55,790 bases of DNA from Prevotella sp. Lineage in GTDB: Bacteria > Bacteroidota > Bacteroidia > Bacteroidales > Bacteroidaceae. Below are positions 25,233-33,784 of this stretch, in pieces. The stretch is taken from the NCBI GenBank assembly GCA_022511045.1, contig JAFLSF010000002.1, positions 17,930 through 73,719 of the forward strand. The letters run 5' to 3'. Position 1 is the first letter of the stretch, and every line of letters begins with the position of its first letter. The position numbers and the translations under genes were made by a program. A model generated the notes under the pieces. That model saw nothing but the letters and a program-made list of their open reading frames with translations. It did no database searches and had not been told where the DNA came from.

Positions 25233-26480
25233 TTAGCTGAGTTTATGGATAACAAGGCCAGAGCGCAGTTTCGGCTCGAACCAAGTTGCCTTCGGAGGCA
25301 TAATCTTACCCGAATCGGCTATGTCCATAATCTGCTGCATAGTGACGGGATAGAGAGCAAGGGCGGCCCTCATTTCGCCCGAGTCGACTCGACGCTTCAA
25401 TTCACCCAAACCGCGCAGTCCGCCGACGAAGTCAATACGTTTCGAGGAGCGCAAGTCGCCAATGTTCAAAATCTCGTCAAGGATAAGACGGCTGGAGATG
25501 TCTACATCCAATACGCCAATGGGGTCAGTGTTGTCATAAGTACCCTCCTTAGCAACAAGGCTGTACCAATGCTGGTCGAAATAGAGGGAGAATTCGTGCA
25601 GACGGGCGGGCTTGTAGATTTCCGTACCTTTATCCTCGACGGTGAAGTTTGCTTGCAGGGCAGCAAGGAACTCCTCCGATGACAAGCCGTTAAGGTCTTT
25701 CACTACACGGTTGTAGTCGAGAATAGTCAATTGAGAGGCTTGGAAGCAAACAGCCATAAAGAAGTTATACTCCTCGTCACCCTTGTGGTTGGGGTTCTGT
25801 TTCTGCTTCTCGGCACCTACGAGGGCGGCTGCTGCCGAGCGATGATGCCCGTCGGCAATATAGAGACTCGGCATCTTGGCAAACTCATCAGTAATGGTCT
25901 GCATATCCGTATCGTCTTCAATCACCCAGAATTGGTGGCGGAAACCGTCTATGGGGGCGATGAAGTCGTAGACTGGCTCCGTCTTGGCATAGCGCATAAT
26001 AAGTTCGTCAAGTACCTGATTGTCGGGATAAGCAAAGAATACAGGCTCAATATTAGCATTGTTCACGCGGACATGCTTCATGCGGTCCTCCTCCTTGTCG
26101 CGACGTGTCAGTTCGTGCTTCTTGATATTACCCTTCATGTAGTCGTCCGTATGGGCACACACCACCAGGCCATATTGCGTTTTCTGGTTCATGGTCTGGG
26201 CATATATATAATAATGTTCGCGAGTGTCTTGAACGAGCCATCCCTTGTCTTGGAATGTTTGGAAATTCTCTGCGGCCTTTTCATAGACGCGTGGGTCGTA
26301 TTCCGAAGTGCCTACGGGGAAGTCAATCTCGGGTTTGATAATATGATAGAGGCTCTTTTCGTTGTCACCTGCCTCGGCTCGTGCCTCCTCAGAGTCCAGT
26401 ACGTCGTAAGGGCGGCTCTCTACCTGCTCCACCAGTTCGCGCGGTGGGCGTATTCCTTTAAATGGTTTAATGATAGCCAT
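25233..26480 (-). CDS. DUF1015 family protein
   Basis: The 415-residue protein matches DUF1015: start AIIKPFKGIRPP, then the RPYDVLDSEEARAEAGDNEKSLYHIIKPEID segment (shown in parts: RPYDVLDSEEARAEAG and SLYHIIKPEID), and the central IADGHHRSAAA. The His-rich IADGHHR looks like an active-site or metal motif. In many bacteria the family is found near serine-synthesis genes, but no serA or serC is in the window. It lies 37 nt downstream of the HIT gene and probably belongs to the relA-HIT-DUF1015 transcription unit. Confidence 0.85.
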   Translation of the reverse strand: MAIIKPFKGIRPPRELVEQVESRPYDVLDSEEARAEAGDNEKSLYHIIKPEIDFPVGTSEYDPRVYEKAAENFQTFQDKGWLVQDTREHYYIYAQTMNQKTQYGLVVCAHTDDYMKGNIKKHELTRRDKEEDRMKHVRVNNANIEPVFFAYPDNQVLDELIMRYAKTEPVYDFIAPIDGFRHQFWVIEDDTDMQTITDEFAKMPSLYIADGHHRSAAAALVGAEKQKQNPNHKGDEEYNFFMAVCFQASQLTILDYNRVVKDLNGLSSEEFLAALQANFTVEDKGTEIYKPARLHEFSLYFDQHWYSLVAKEGTYDNTDPIGVLDVDISSRLILDEILNIGDLRSSKRIDFVGGLRGLGELKRRVDSGEMRAALALYPVTMQQIMDIADSGKIMPPKATWFEPKLRSGLVIHKLS

Positions 26481-26517
26481 AATCGCTTGTCGTTAGTTGA
26501 TAATAGATTGTGGATAA

Positions 26518-26943
26518 TTACAAGTTAGCCTTGATTTGGTCGATGAGTTCCTGATACTCAGCGTCGGAGAGATACACCTGTCCAGGATTCATTTGGAACG
26601 TACCGCCGAAGTCGGGGCCGCCCTCGTACTTGGGAGCAAGGTGGAAGTGCAGATGTGAGAGTTTGTCGCTATAAGCACCATAGTTAATCTTCACAGGGTT
26701 GAAAGCTTTCTGCATGGCGCGTGTTACTTGGGCTACGTCAGCCATAAAGTCGTTGCGCTCTTGGTCAGACAATTCGTTGAGGTCGTTCACGTGGTCTTTG
26801 TAAGCCACGAGACAACGGCCGCGATAGGTCTGCTCTTTAAAGAGGAAGGCGCGGGAGACACGCAGTTGTGCAAACTCAATCATCAGATTGTGTAGAGTCT
26901 CGTTGTTTTGGCAGTACAGACACTGCTTGGGATCACTTTGCAT
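26518..26943 (-). CDS. HIT-family hydrolase
   Basis: The 141-residue protein has the histidine triad HLHFH at 97-101 (SHLHFHLAP) and an N-terminal C8/C11 pair as in many HIT proteins. The family hydrolyses or transfers nucleotidyl groups, for example dinucleoside polyphosphates or AMP-lysine. It starts 30 nt after the relA stop, and cotranscription with the alarmone synthetase would suit a nucleotide-metabolic role. Substrate not determined. Confidence 0.92.
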   Translation of the reverse strand: MQSDPKQCLYCQNNETLHNLMIEFAQLRVSRAFLFKEQTYRGRCLVAYKDHVNDLNELSDQERNDFMADVAQVTRAMQKAFNPVKINYGAYSDKLSHLHFHLAPKYEGGPDFGGTFQMNPGQVYLSDAEYQELIDQIKANL

Positions 26944-26973
26944 AGTTACTTAAATAGTTTTAGAGTTAATGAC

Positions 26974-29229
26974 TTATATTCTGTTTACCTGTTTTACTCC
27001 TTTGACGGTTCGTAATTTCTTGATAAGTGTCTCGAGGCGGGTGTTATCGTCAATCATCACCTCCAGATTGCCGCTGAACAGGCCGTCGTGCGAGTCGATG
27101 TTGATGCTCCGTAGCACTAACTTCTCGTCTCTCGAGATGATACTCGTCAAGTTGTTCACAATGCCAATATCGTCGTTGCCTATGACGCGTAGGGTTATGG
27201 CGTATTGGGAAGCGCCCTTACCGCTCCACTTGGCCTTGACGATGCGATAGCCGAAACGTTTTTTCAATTCTGGAGCATTGGGGCAGTCGTCGCGGTGAAT
27301 CTTAAATCCTCCGCTTGAAGTGACGAATCCGAACACCTTGTCGCCATAGATGGGCTGACAGCAGTGGGCCAACTGATAGTCTATGCCCTTGAGATTGCGG
27401 TCGATAACCAGCACATCATCAGACGAGGTATGTGTATGGGGTGCAAAATGGGAGTCTTCCAACACGAAGTTAGCAGCGCTCTCCGCCATGTTGTTACCCG
27501 TTACGGGCTGTTCGCCCTGTTGTATTTCCACGTAGCGGTCAATGACTGCGCTTGTGTCCAGCTCGCCTGCCGCTATTTGTCGATAAAACTCGCTGATTTC
27601 CTTGAAGCCTAACTTCTTGATGACCTGCTGCATGATAGACTCTTCTATCTCCACTTTGCGGTTCTTGAATTTCCGCTCCAGCATCTCTTTGGCAAAGAGG
27701 GCTTCTTTGGCCTGCGTTTCTTTCAGCGCCAAGCGAATCTTTGATTTGGCGCGCGAGGTCTTGGCTATATTTATCCAGTCCTGCTTGGGTTTCTGGTTCG
27801 AGGCCGTCATTATCTCCACTTGGTCGCCGCTTTGCAACTCTTGTCGGAGTGTCACGACCTTGCCACCTATGCGGGCTCCCACACAAGCGTTTCCTATCTT
27901 TGAGTGTATGTGATAGGCAAAATCGAGCACCGTTGCCCCTTTTGGGAACTTGAATAGGTCGCCCTTTGGAGTGAACACAAAAACTTCGTCCTCGTAGAGC
28001 TCCATTTTAAACTGGTCCATCGCCTCCAGCCCATCGCTGGTTTCCAACATGGAGCGTATGCCCGTAAGCCATTCGTCCAGCCCCGACTCTCCCTTGACAC
28101 CCTTGTAGCGCCAATGGGCTGCTACGCCGTGTTCGGCAATTTGGTCCATGCGTTCCGTGCGTATCTGAACCTCCACCCATTTTTGCTCGGGTCCGAGAAC
28201 CGTAATGTGCAGACTCTCATATCCGTTCGACTTGGGCACGGAGAGCCAGTCGCGCAAACGCTTGGGGTTGGGCTGATACATAGAGGTGACCAGCGCGAAA
28301 GCCTGCCAGCATTGCATGACCTCTGACCGATGGAACTCCTTTTCGTTCTCTTGAACGGAGCTGGGTGAGGTGTCGATAATGATACGAATGGCGAACAAGT
28401 CGTAGACACCCTCAAAGGGGCACTGCTGCTTCTTCATCTTCTGGCAGATGCTGTGGATGGACTTCGTGCGCCCCTTGATATGAAACGTAAGCCCAGCCTC
28501 CTTTAACCGTTCTTCTATGGGTTGGATGAAGCGTTTAATGTAGGCGTCGCGGCTCTGCTTCGTCTCGCTCAACTTCTCCTTGATGTGATAGTAAGCCTCG
28601 TGCTCCAAATATTTCAGCGACAAGTCCTCCAATTCTGACTTCAGCTTGTAGAGTCCCAATTTGTGGGCTAAAGGCGCATAGAGGTAAGCGGCCTCTTGGC
28701 TCACCTCCATCTTCTGTTGCTCCGACTCTTCTGGAACGTCGCGAATTTGGCGCATTAGGTTCACGCGGTCGGCAATCATTATCAAAATGACACGCGTGTC
28801 TTCGGCAAAAGACAATAGCAGGTTTCGGAAGTTCTCCGACTCTATTACAGGGTTTTTCTGGTAAAGTTCTTGAATACGATGCAAGCCATGCAGGATGCGG
28901 GCGACAGACTCTCCGAACATCTCCTGTACCTTGTCAATGGTCAGACTGCCCTCCTCCACGCTGGGGCGGAGCAATACTGCTAACACGCCGTCGCGGCGCA
29001 GCCCTATCTCGTCCACCATCAGCTGAGCCGTCTGGAAGGAGAGTAGAATGGGGTTCAAGCCGAACACGTTGCGCTGGAGCTGGTGCGTCTCAATGACCTG
29101 CAACAAATGACGGCGTATATGCTCCTCGTCGCCCTCGATGAGCGACGGAGCAATCAACTCGCGTATCTTTTGGTATAGCGCCAGCGTTTCCTCCCTTTCC
29201 TGTGGTGTGAATTCCAGTCTGTCTGTCAT
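26974..29229 (-). CDS. RelA-type (p)ppGpp synthetase with degenerate hydrolase domain
   Basis: The 751-residue long-RSH protein has all domains: N-terminal HD region, synthetase, TGS (VFVFTPKGDLFKFPKGATV), a helical/zinc region and a C-terminal ACT domain. The synthetase is intact, with GRTKSIHSICQKM, SNGYESLHITV and VEVQIRTERMDQIAEHGVAAHW. The hydrolase domain is not. Where active enzymes have the HD pair in a segment like LLHDVVED, this protein reads LLRPSVEEG (residues 86-94), and the usual HP before it is NP (59-60). It should therefore make (p)ppGpp but not degrade it, so a second RSH enzyme is expected elsewhere. A weak leftward -7 box (plus CAAATATA, 29252-29259) precedes it. Confidence 0.93.
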   Translation of the reverse strand: MTDRLEFTPQEREETLALYQKIRELIAPSLIEGDEEHIRRHLLQVIETHQLQRNVFGLNPILLSFQTAQLMVDEIGLRRDGVLAVLLRPSVEEGSLTIDKVQEMFGESVARILHGLHRIQELYQKNPVIESENFRNLLLSFAEDTRVILIMIADRVNLMRQIRDVPEESEQQKMEVSQEAAYLYAPLAHKLGLYKLKSELEDLSLKYLEHEAYYHIKEKLSETKQSRDAYIKRFIQPIEERLKEAGLTFHIKGRTKSIHSICQKMKKQQCPFEGVYDLFAIRIIIDTSPSSVQENEKEFHRSEVMQCWQAFALVTSMYQPNPKRLRDWLSVPKSNGYESLHITVLGPEQKWVEVQIRTERMDQIAEHGVAAHWRYKGVKGESGLDEWLTGIRSMLETSDGLEAMDQFKMELYEDEVFVFTPKGDLFKFPKGATVLDFAYHIHSKIGNACVGARIGGKVVTLRQELQSGDQVEIMTASNQKPKQDWINIAKTSRAKSKIRLALKETQAKEALFAKEMLERKFKNRKVEIEESIMQQVIKKLGFKEISEFYRQIAAGELDTSAVIDRYVEIQQGEQPVTGNNMAESAANFVLEDSHFAPHTHTSSDDVLVIDRNLKGIDYQLAHCCQPIYGDKVFGFVTSSGGFKIHRDDCPNAPELKKRFGYRIVKAKWSGKGASQYAITLRVIGNDDIGIVNNLTSIISRDEKLVLRSINIDSHDGLFSGNLEVMIDDNTRLETLIKKLRTVKGVKQVNRI

Positions 29230-29251
29230 GTGGTCCGTTCGTTTTCGTTTG

Positions 29252-29259
29252 CAAATATA
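29252..29259 (-). promoter_or_regulatory. Candidate -7 box for relA
   Basis: Read leftward this is TATATTTG, matching TAnnTTTG, 23 nt before the start codon. No TTTG lies at the expected upstream distance. The rest of the 333-bp divergent region holds array C, the kor promoter and no gene. Confidence 0.4.
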
Positions 29260-29318
29260 GCAAAAAAATCCGACATACGATATTCTTTTTAAAGAATTAA
29301 CGCTTCTACCCTTTTTAT

Positions 29319-29378
29319 GAGTATAGGCCTCGTCGTTGTTGAGTATAGGCCTCGCTTTTAACGAAGCGGCACTTTGTT
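29319..29378. repeat. 22-bp-period dyad array C
   Basis: GAGTATAGGCCTCG occurs at 29319 and again at 29341, exactly 22 nt apart. The next 22-nt step falls in AACGAAG-CGGCA-CTTTGTT (29360-29378), an inverted stem-loop nearly identical (as reverse complement) to the one at 14829. The array is short and lies in the divergent region between relA and the 2-oxoacid oxidoreductase operon. Confidence 0.7.
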
Positions 29379-29477
29379 ACCCGCATAACTGAGACTTGCT
29401 AAAAACGCCCATTTTGCTGGCTTTTTGTGAGGCTTTGAAAATATAAGGTGCGAGCAGGAAAGAAAACCGCCATAAAG

Positions 29478-29509
29478 TTTGGTATTTCGCTTGTTTTTTT
29501 GTACCTTTG
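29478..29509 (+). promoter_or_regulatory. Promoter of the 2-oxoacid:ferredoxin oxidoreductase operon
   Basis: TTTG (29478-29481), 20-nt spacer, TACCTTTG (29502-29509). It fits the consensus fully. It also shows that the ORF-track start at 29479 is too early, since that start lies inside the promoter. Confidence 0.85.
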
Positions 29510-29562
29510 CATCAAGAAAACTAAAGGTAAGTAATACTTATCCTATAACTAACAGATACGAT

Positions 29563-29793
29563 ATGGCTAAGATGAAAGGTGCCATCGTGGTGAATACTGA
29601 CCGTTGCAAGGGCTGCTCGCTCTGTGAGAAAGCCTGCCCGCAGGGAGTCATTGCGTTGGCTAATCGTGTCAATATGCGCGGCTATCACTATGTGGAGCCT
29701 GTGCAGGCGGACAAGTGTACGGGTTGTACGTCGTGTGCTGTGGTATGTCCAGACGGATGTATCACGGTATATCGTAAACGAGTGGAGGACTAA
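29563..29793 (+). CDS. korD: 2-oxoacid:ferredoxin oxidoreductase, ferredoxin (delta) subunit
   Basis: The start MAKMKGAIVV gives 76 residues. Two CxxCxxCxxxCP clusters are present (C15, C18, C21, C25 and C52, C55, C58, C62), each binding a [4Fe-4S] centre. This small subunit relays electrons from the TPP-dependent catalytic subunits to free ferredoxin. It is first in a tight four-gene operon with 5-nt, 4-nt and 28-nt gaps. The upstream extension in the ORF track is rejected because the promoter lies within it. Confidence 0.9.
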   Translation: MAKMKGAIVVNTDRCKGCSLCEKACPQGVIALANRVNMRGYHYVEPVQADKCTGCTSCAVVCPDGCITVYRKRVED

Positions 29794-29798
29794 GCAGT

Positions 29799-30878
29799 AT
29801 GGCAGAACAAGATGTAACACTGATGAAAGGCAACGAGGCGATAGCCCACGCCGCCATTCGTTGTGGTGCAGACGGATACTTCGGCTATCCCATCACACCG
29901 CAGAGTGAAGTGATAGAAACGCTGGCCGAACTGAAACCCTGGGAGACAACCGGAATGGTGGTGTTGCAGGCCGAGAGTGAGATTGCCAGCATCAATATGA
30001 TTTACGGCGGGGCGGCGGCAGGCAAGCGCGTGCTCACTTCGTCGTCGAGTCCAGGTGTGGCACTGATGCAAGAGGGCATTACCTATATGGCGGGCGCAGA
30101 ACTGCCTGGCGTGTTCGTCAATGTCCAGCGAGGAGGCCCTGGACTGGGTACCATACAACCCTCGCAGGGTGACTATTTTCAAGCTACGCGTGGCGGTGGA
30201 AACGGCGACTATCATGTGATAGTTCTGGCTCCCAACTCCGTACAGGAAATGGCCGACTTCGTGGAATTAGCCTTTCAACTGGCCTTTAAGTACCGTAATC
30301 CTGCTATGATTCTCAGCGATGGTGTTATCGGACAAATGATGGAGAAAATCGTGTTGCCCCCCTTCAAACCTCGCCGCACGGAGGAAGAGGTACTGAGGGA
30401 GTGCCCTTGGGCGACGACGGGACGCACGAAAGACCGCAGGCCGAACATCATTACCTCGCTGGAACTGAAGCCCGAGGAGATGGAGAAACGCAACCTGCAC
30501 TTGCAAGCCAAGTATAAGGAAATCGTGGAAAAGGAGGTGCGCTATGAGACCATACAGACGGACGATGCTGACGTGCTAATCGTTGCCTTCGGCTCTGCTG
30601 CCCGCTTGACGCTGAAGGCCATAGAGATTGCCCGCGCCGAGGGTATCAAGGTCGGGCTGCTACGTCCCATTACCCTTTGGCCGTTCCCATCGGAGCAGAT
30701 TGCCGAGCTGGCGCAAGGCAAAAAGGGAGTCTTGGTCGTGGAAGTCAATGCGGGGCAAATGGTACAGGATGTAAGGCTGGCTGTCAACGGACAAGCTCCT
30801 GTCGACCAGTTTGGACGCTTGGGAGGCATCGTGCCCGAGCCAGAGGAAATCGTCGAAGCGTTAAAGAAGTTAATGTAA
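29799..30878 (+). CDS. korA: 2-oxoacid:ferredoxin oxidoreductase, alpha subunit (VorB/KorA type)
   Basis: The 359-residue protein has the pyrimidine-binding domain of pyruvate:ferredoxin-oxidoreductase-like enzymes. It starts with KGNEAIAHAAIRCGADGYFGYPITPQSE (split: KGNEAIAHAAIRCGADG, FGYPITPQSE) and has MQEGITYMAGAELPGVFVNVQRGGPG in its core (split likewise by length). With the beta and gamma subunits it decarboxylates a 2-oxoacid to an acyl-CoA while reducing ferredoxin. VorB (branched-chain) and KorA (2-oxoglutarate) assignments are both used for this subfamily and cannot be separated by eye. Confidence 0.88.
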   Translation: MAEQDVTLMKGNEAIAHAAIRCGADGYFGYPITPQSEVIETLAELKPWETTGMVVLQAESEIASINMIYGGAAAGKRVLTSSSSPGVALMQEGITYMAGAELPGVFVNVQRGGPGLGTIQPSQGDYFQATRGGGNGDYHVIVLAPNSVQEMADFVELAFQLAFKYRNPAMILSDGVIGQMMEKIVLPPFKPRRTEEEVLRECPWATTGRTKDRRPNIITSLELKPEEMEKRNLHLQAKYKEIVEKEVRYETIQTDDADVLIVAFGSAARLTLKAIEIARAEGIKVGLLRPITLWPFPSEQIAELAQGKKGVLVVEVNAGQMVQDVRLAVNGQAPVDQFGRLGGIVPEPEEIVEALKKLM

Positions 30879-30882
30879 ATCT

Positions 30883-31650
30883 ATGGAGAACCAAATCATA
30901 GCACCAGAGAATCTGGTATATCAGAAGCCCGCGCTGATGAACGACAACCACATGCACTACTGCCCGGGGTGCTCACACGGCGTGGTGCACAAACTTGTGG
31001 CTGAAGTCATTGAAGATATGGGCATGGAGGAGAAAACCATTGGCGTCAGTCCTGTGGGATGTGCCGTTTTTGCCTACAATTATATTGACATTGATTGGCA
31101 GGAGGCCGCTCACGGACGCGCTCCAGCGGTGGCTACGGCCATCAAACGCCTGTGGCCAGACCGTTTGGTCTTTACCTATCAGGGCGATGGCGATTTAGCT
31201 TGTATTGGTACCTGTGAGACCATTCATGCGCTGAATCGCGGCGAGAACATCGTCATTATCTTTATTAACAATGCTATATATGGCATGACGGGTGGACAGA
31301 TGGCTCCCACAACGCTCGTTGGACAAAAGACCTCGACTTGTCCCTACGGTCGCGACCCCGAGATTCACGGTTATCCTTTGAAGATGGCAGATATTGCGGC
31401 TCAGCTTGAAGGAACTTGTTACGTTACACGCCAGTCCGTTGAGTCGGTGGGTGCAATTACTAAAGCCAAGAAAGCAATCCGCAAGGCCTTTGAGGCTTCA
31501 ATGGCTGGTAAAGGTTCGTCACTGGTGGAAATCGTGTCGACTTGCAATAGCGGATGGAAACTATCCCCCGTGAAAGCCAACGAGTGGATGAAGGAGAATA
31601 TGGTGCCTTTCTACCCCAAAGGTGACTTGAAGGACACGACCAACCTTTAA
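30883..31650 (+). CDS. korB: 2-oxoacid:ferredoxin oxidoreductase, beta subunit (TPP-binding)
   Basis: The 255-residue protein has the thiamine-diphosphate motif GDGDLACIGTCETIHALNRG leading to NNAIYGMTGGQMAPTT, and an N-terminal CPGCSHG cysteine pair. It is the catalytic half that holds the cofactor. It follows the alpha gene by 4 nt. The ilvBN products in this window make branched-chain keto acids, so a branched-chain 2-oxoacid substrate would be consistent, but that is inference. Confidence 0.9.
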   Translation: MENQIIAPENLVYQKPALMNDNHMHYCPGCSHGVVHKLVAEVIEDMGMEEKTIGVSPVGCAVFAYNYIDIDWQEAAHGRAPAVATAIKRLWPDRLVFTYQGDGDLACIGTCETIHALNRGENIVIIFINNAIYGMTGGQMAPTTLVGQKTSTCPYGRDPEIHGYPLKMADIAAQLEGTCYVTRQSVESVGAITKAKKAIRKAFEASMAGKGSSLVEIVSTCNSGWKLSPVKANEWMKENMVPFYPKGDLKDTTNL

Positions 31651-31678
31651 AAGAAAACTTTGTCAAGACGTTAAAGCA

Positions 31679-32218
31679 ATGAAGAAAGAAATCATCATAA
31701 GCGGATTTGGAGGGCAGGGAGTACTGTCTATGGGTAAGATACTCGCTTATTCGGGACTGATGGACGGCAAGGAAGTGACTTGGATGCCGGCCTACGGACC
31801 AGAGCAGCGTGGAGGAACCGCCAATGTTACTGTAATCGTGAGCGACGAGAAAATATCTTCACCCATCCTCTCGAAGTATGATATAGCCATCGTTCTCAAT
31901 CAGCCCTCGCTGGAGAAGTTTGAACCCAAACTCAAACCTGGCGGCATACTTATCTACGATGGGTTTGGTATTATCAATCCTCCTACGCGACAGGACATCA
32001 CCGTCTATCGTATTGACGCTATGGATAAAGCGGCTGAGATGAAAAACGGCAAGGTGTTTAACATGATAGTGTTAGGCGGACTCTTGAAAGTAGACCCCGT
32101 TGTCAGCACGGACGGGGTAGAGAAAGCACTTCGTAAGACGCTTCCAGAGCGGCATCATGGCCTTATCCCACTCAACATGCAAGCCATAGAGGAAGGTGGC
32201 AAGATTATTACACGATAA
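31679..32218 (+). CDS. korC: 2-oxoacid:ferredoxin oxidoreductase, gamma subunit
   Basis: The 179-residue protein matches the gamma domain of the complex: the start EIIISGFGGQGVLSMGKILAYSG and the motif AYGPEQRGGTANVTVIVSD (about 40-58). It completes the four-subunit enzyme. The order delta-alpha-beta-gamma is usual in Bacteroidetes. The stop is followed by the 13-mer TCGCGCGTACATT and then the ompA promoter. Confidence 0.9.
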   Translation: MKKEIIISGFGGQGVLSMGKILAYSGLMDGKEVTWMPAYGPEQRGGTANVTVIVSDEKISSPILSKYDIAIVLNQPSLEKFEPKLKPGGILIYDGFGIINPPTRQDITVYRIDAMDKAAEMKNGKVFNMIVLGGLLKVDPVVSTDGVEKALRKTLPERHHGLIPLNMQAIEEGGKIITR

Positions 32219-32300
32219 ACTGCTCGCGCGTACATTTATTATATTAGGTAGGGTGAAAAACGGAAAATATAGCATATTTTCGCACTTTTTAGCAGAAAAA

Positions 32301-32332
32301 TTTGGAGAATAAAGATTTTTTTCGTTACTTTG
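32301..32332 (+). promoter_or_regulatory. ompA-family gene promoter
   Basis: TTTG (32301-32304), 20-nt spacer, TTACTTTG (32325-32332), one mismatch from TAnnTTTG. The 57-nt leader is A+T-rich. Confidence 0.7.
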
Positions 32333-32389
32333 CACCCAAATTAAGAGAACTTTAGAATAGTTATTTTTATAATTAACATGTTTTTTAAA

Positions 32390-33643
32390 ATGAAAAAGGT
32401 AATTTTAATGTTTGCTGCTGCTATGCTGACCATGTCAGCAAGCGCACAGAGAACTGCTGTTACTGCCAACAAGGCTGGTGACAACTGGTACGTAGGTATC
32501 AACGCTGGTGCCGCTACTCCTATGCAGAAGTGGCAAGATCCAAAGACTGGAAAATGCAATGATGCAGGTTTCATGAAGGGTATCTCTCCAAAGGTTGGTG
32601 TACGCGTTGGTAAGAACTTGACCACCGTATTTGGCTTGGCTGCTGATGCTGACATGTATTTCATGAACAAGACAGAGTCTAAGTCTTGGTTGGGTAGCAA
32701 GACTTTCGTTAATGCTATCAATGTTGATCTGTTAGCTACTTTCAACTTGAGTAACTTGTTTGCTGGTTACAAAGGTCAGCCCCGCACTTTCGAGGTGATT
32801 GCCCTTGGTGGATTCGGTTGGAGTCATGGTTTTGGCGCAGAAGCTTATGATAATAAAGCCGACAAGTTCTACTCAGTAAAAGATAATGGTATCAACTCTA
32901 AGGTTGCCTTGGACTTCGCTTTGAATCTGGGTCAGGCTAAGGCTTGGCAGGTATATCTGGAGCCCGCTGTTGTTTTCGGTCTCTGGCACAACAATCATGG
33001 CGCTCTTAATTATGTTGGTACTCAGTTCGCTGGAAATAACGCTAAGTACGATTCTCGTGCTGGTATCTTCCAGGTAAGCGTAGGTGCTAACTACAAGTTC
33101 GGTACTTCTAACGGTACTCACAACTTCGTTGTTGAGCAGCTCCGCGACCAGGCTGAGATTGACGGTCTGAACGCTCAGATTAACGGTCTCCGTGCCGAGA
33201 ACGACGCTAAGGATGGTCAGCTTGCTGCTGCTAACAAGACTATCGCTGACTTGAAGGCTCAGTTGGCTGCTTGCGAGGCTCGTCCTACTACTGTTGTTGA
33301 GGCTCCGAAAGAGAATGTTCTCCAGCCACACGTAATCTTCCGTCAGGGCAAGTCTGTTATCGACGCTGCTCAGTATGCAAGCATCGAGATGGTTGCTAAG
33401 TACATGAAGAACCACAAGGACGCTAAGGTGAAGGTACAGGGTTACGCTTCTCCCGAGGGTTCTAAGGAGTTCAACCAGAAGCTCTCTGAACAGCGTGCTG
33501 AGGTTGTTAAGAACGCTCTCGTTAAGAAGTACAAGATTGCTGCTGACCGCATCACAACTGAGGGTCTCGGCGCAACTGATAAGATCTCTTCTGAGAACGA
33601 CTTCAACCGCGTAGCAATGTTCATCGACACTACTACTAAGTAA
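32390..33643 (+). CDS. OmpA-family outer membrane protein
   Basis: The start MKKVILMFAAAMLTMSASAQ gives a clear signal peptide and 417 residues in total. A beta-barrel-like region fills the first half (for example NWYVGINAGAATPMQKW). A coiled-coil linker follows (EIDGLNAQINGLRAENDAKDGQ and repeats). The end is an OmpA peptidoglycan-binding domain with VKVQGYASPEGSKEFNQKLSEQRAEVV (split by length) and DFNRVAMFID. It anchors the outer membrane to the cell wall. It has its own promoter and a strong terminator. Codon use looks strongly biased (many GCT, GGT, AAG), as in highly expressed genes. Confidence 0.93.
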   Translation: MKKVILMFAAAMLTMSASAQRTAVTANKAGDNWYVGINAGAATPMQKWQDPKTGKCNDAGFMKGISPKVGVRVGKNLTTVFGLAADADMYFMNKTESKSWLGSKTFVNAINVDLLATFNLSNLFAGYKGQPRTFEVIALGGFGWSHGFGAEAYDNKADKFYSVKDNGINSKVALDFALNLGQAKAWQVYLEPAVVFGLWHNNHGALNYVGTQFAGNNAKYDSRAGIFQVSVGANYKFGTSNGTHNFVVEQLRDQAEIDGLNAQINGLRAENDAKDGQLAAANKTIADLKAQLAACEARPTTVVEAPKENVLQPHVIFRQGKSVIDAAQYASIEMVAKYMKNHKDAKVKVQGYASPEGSKEFNQKLSEQRAEVVKNALVKKYKIAADRITTEGLGATDKISSENDFNRVAMFIDTTTK

Positions 33644-33667
33644 TTAGAACAGTAATCGATAATAACA

Positions 33668-33700
33668 AAATCCCTGCAACTATGGTTGCGGGGATTTTTT
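33668..33700 (+). terminator. Intrinsic terminator of the ompA-family gene
   Basis: ATCCCTGCAAC and GTTGCGGGGAT form an 11-bp stem (one T-G pair) with a 4-nt loop, followed by six T residues. It starts 25 nt past the stop codon. Confidence 0.93.
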
Positions 33701-33719
33701 GTTCTTCATAACCAATTCA

Positions 33720-33751
33720 TTTGGTAATTTGCTTATTTTTTTGTATCTTTG
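33720..33751 (+). promoter_or_regulatory. ilvD operon promoter
   Basis: TTTG (33720-33723), 20-nt spacer, TATCTTTG (33744-33751). It places the real ilvD start at 33785 and not at 33749. Confidence 0.82.
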
Positions 33752-33784
33752 CATCTTCTTACGAAGATTAAAGACGAAACAAAT

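Noticed and set aside
25731-26528. 265-residue plus-strand ORF
   Set aside because: It is antisense to the DUF1015 and HIT genes and shows no domain.
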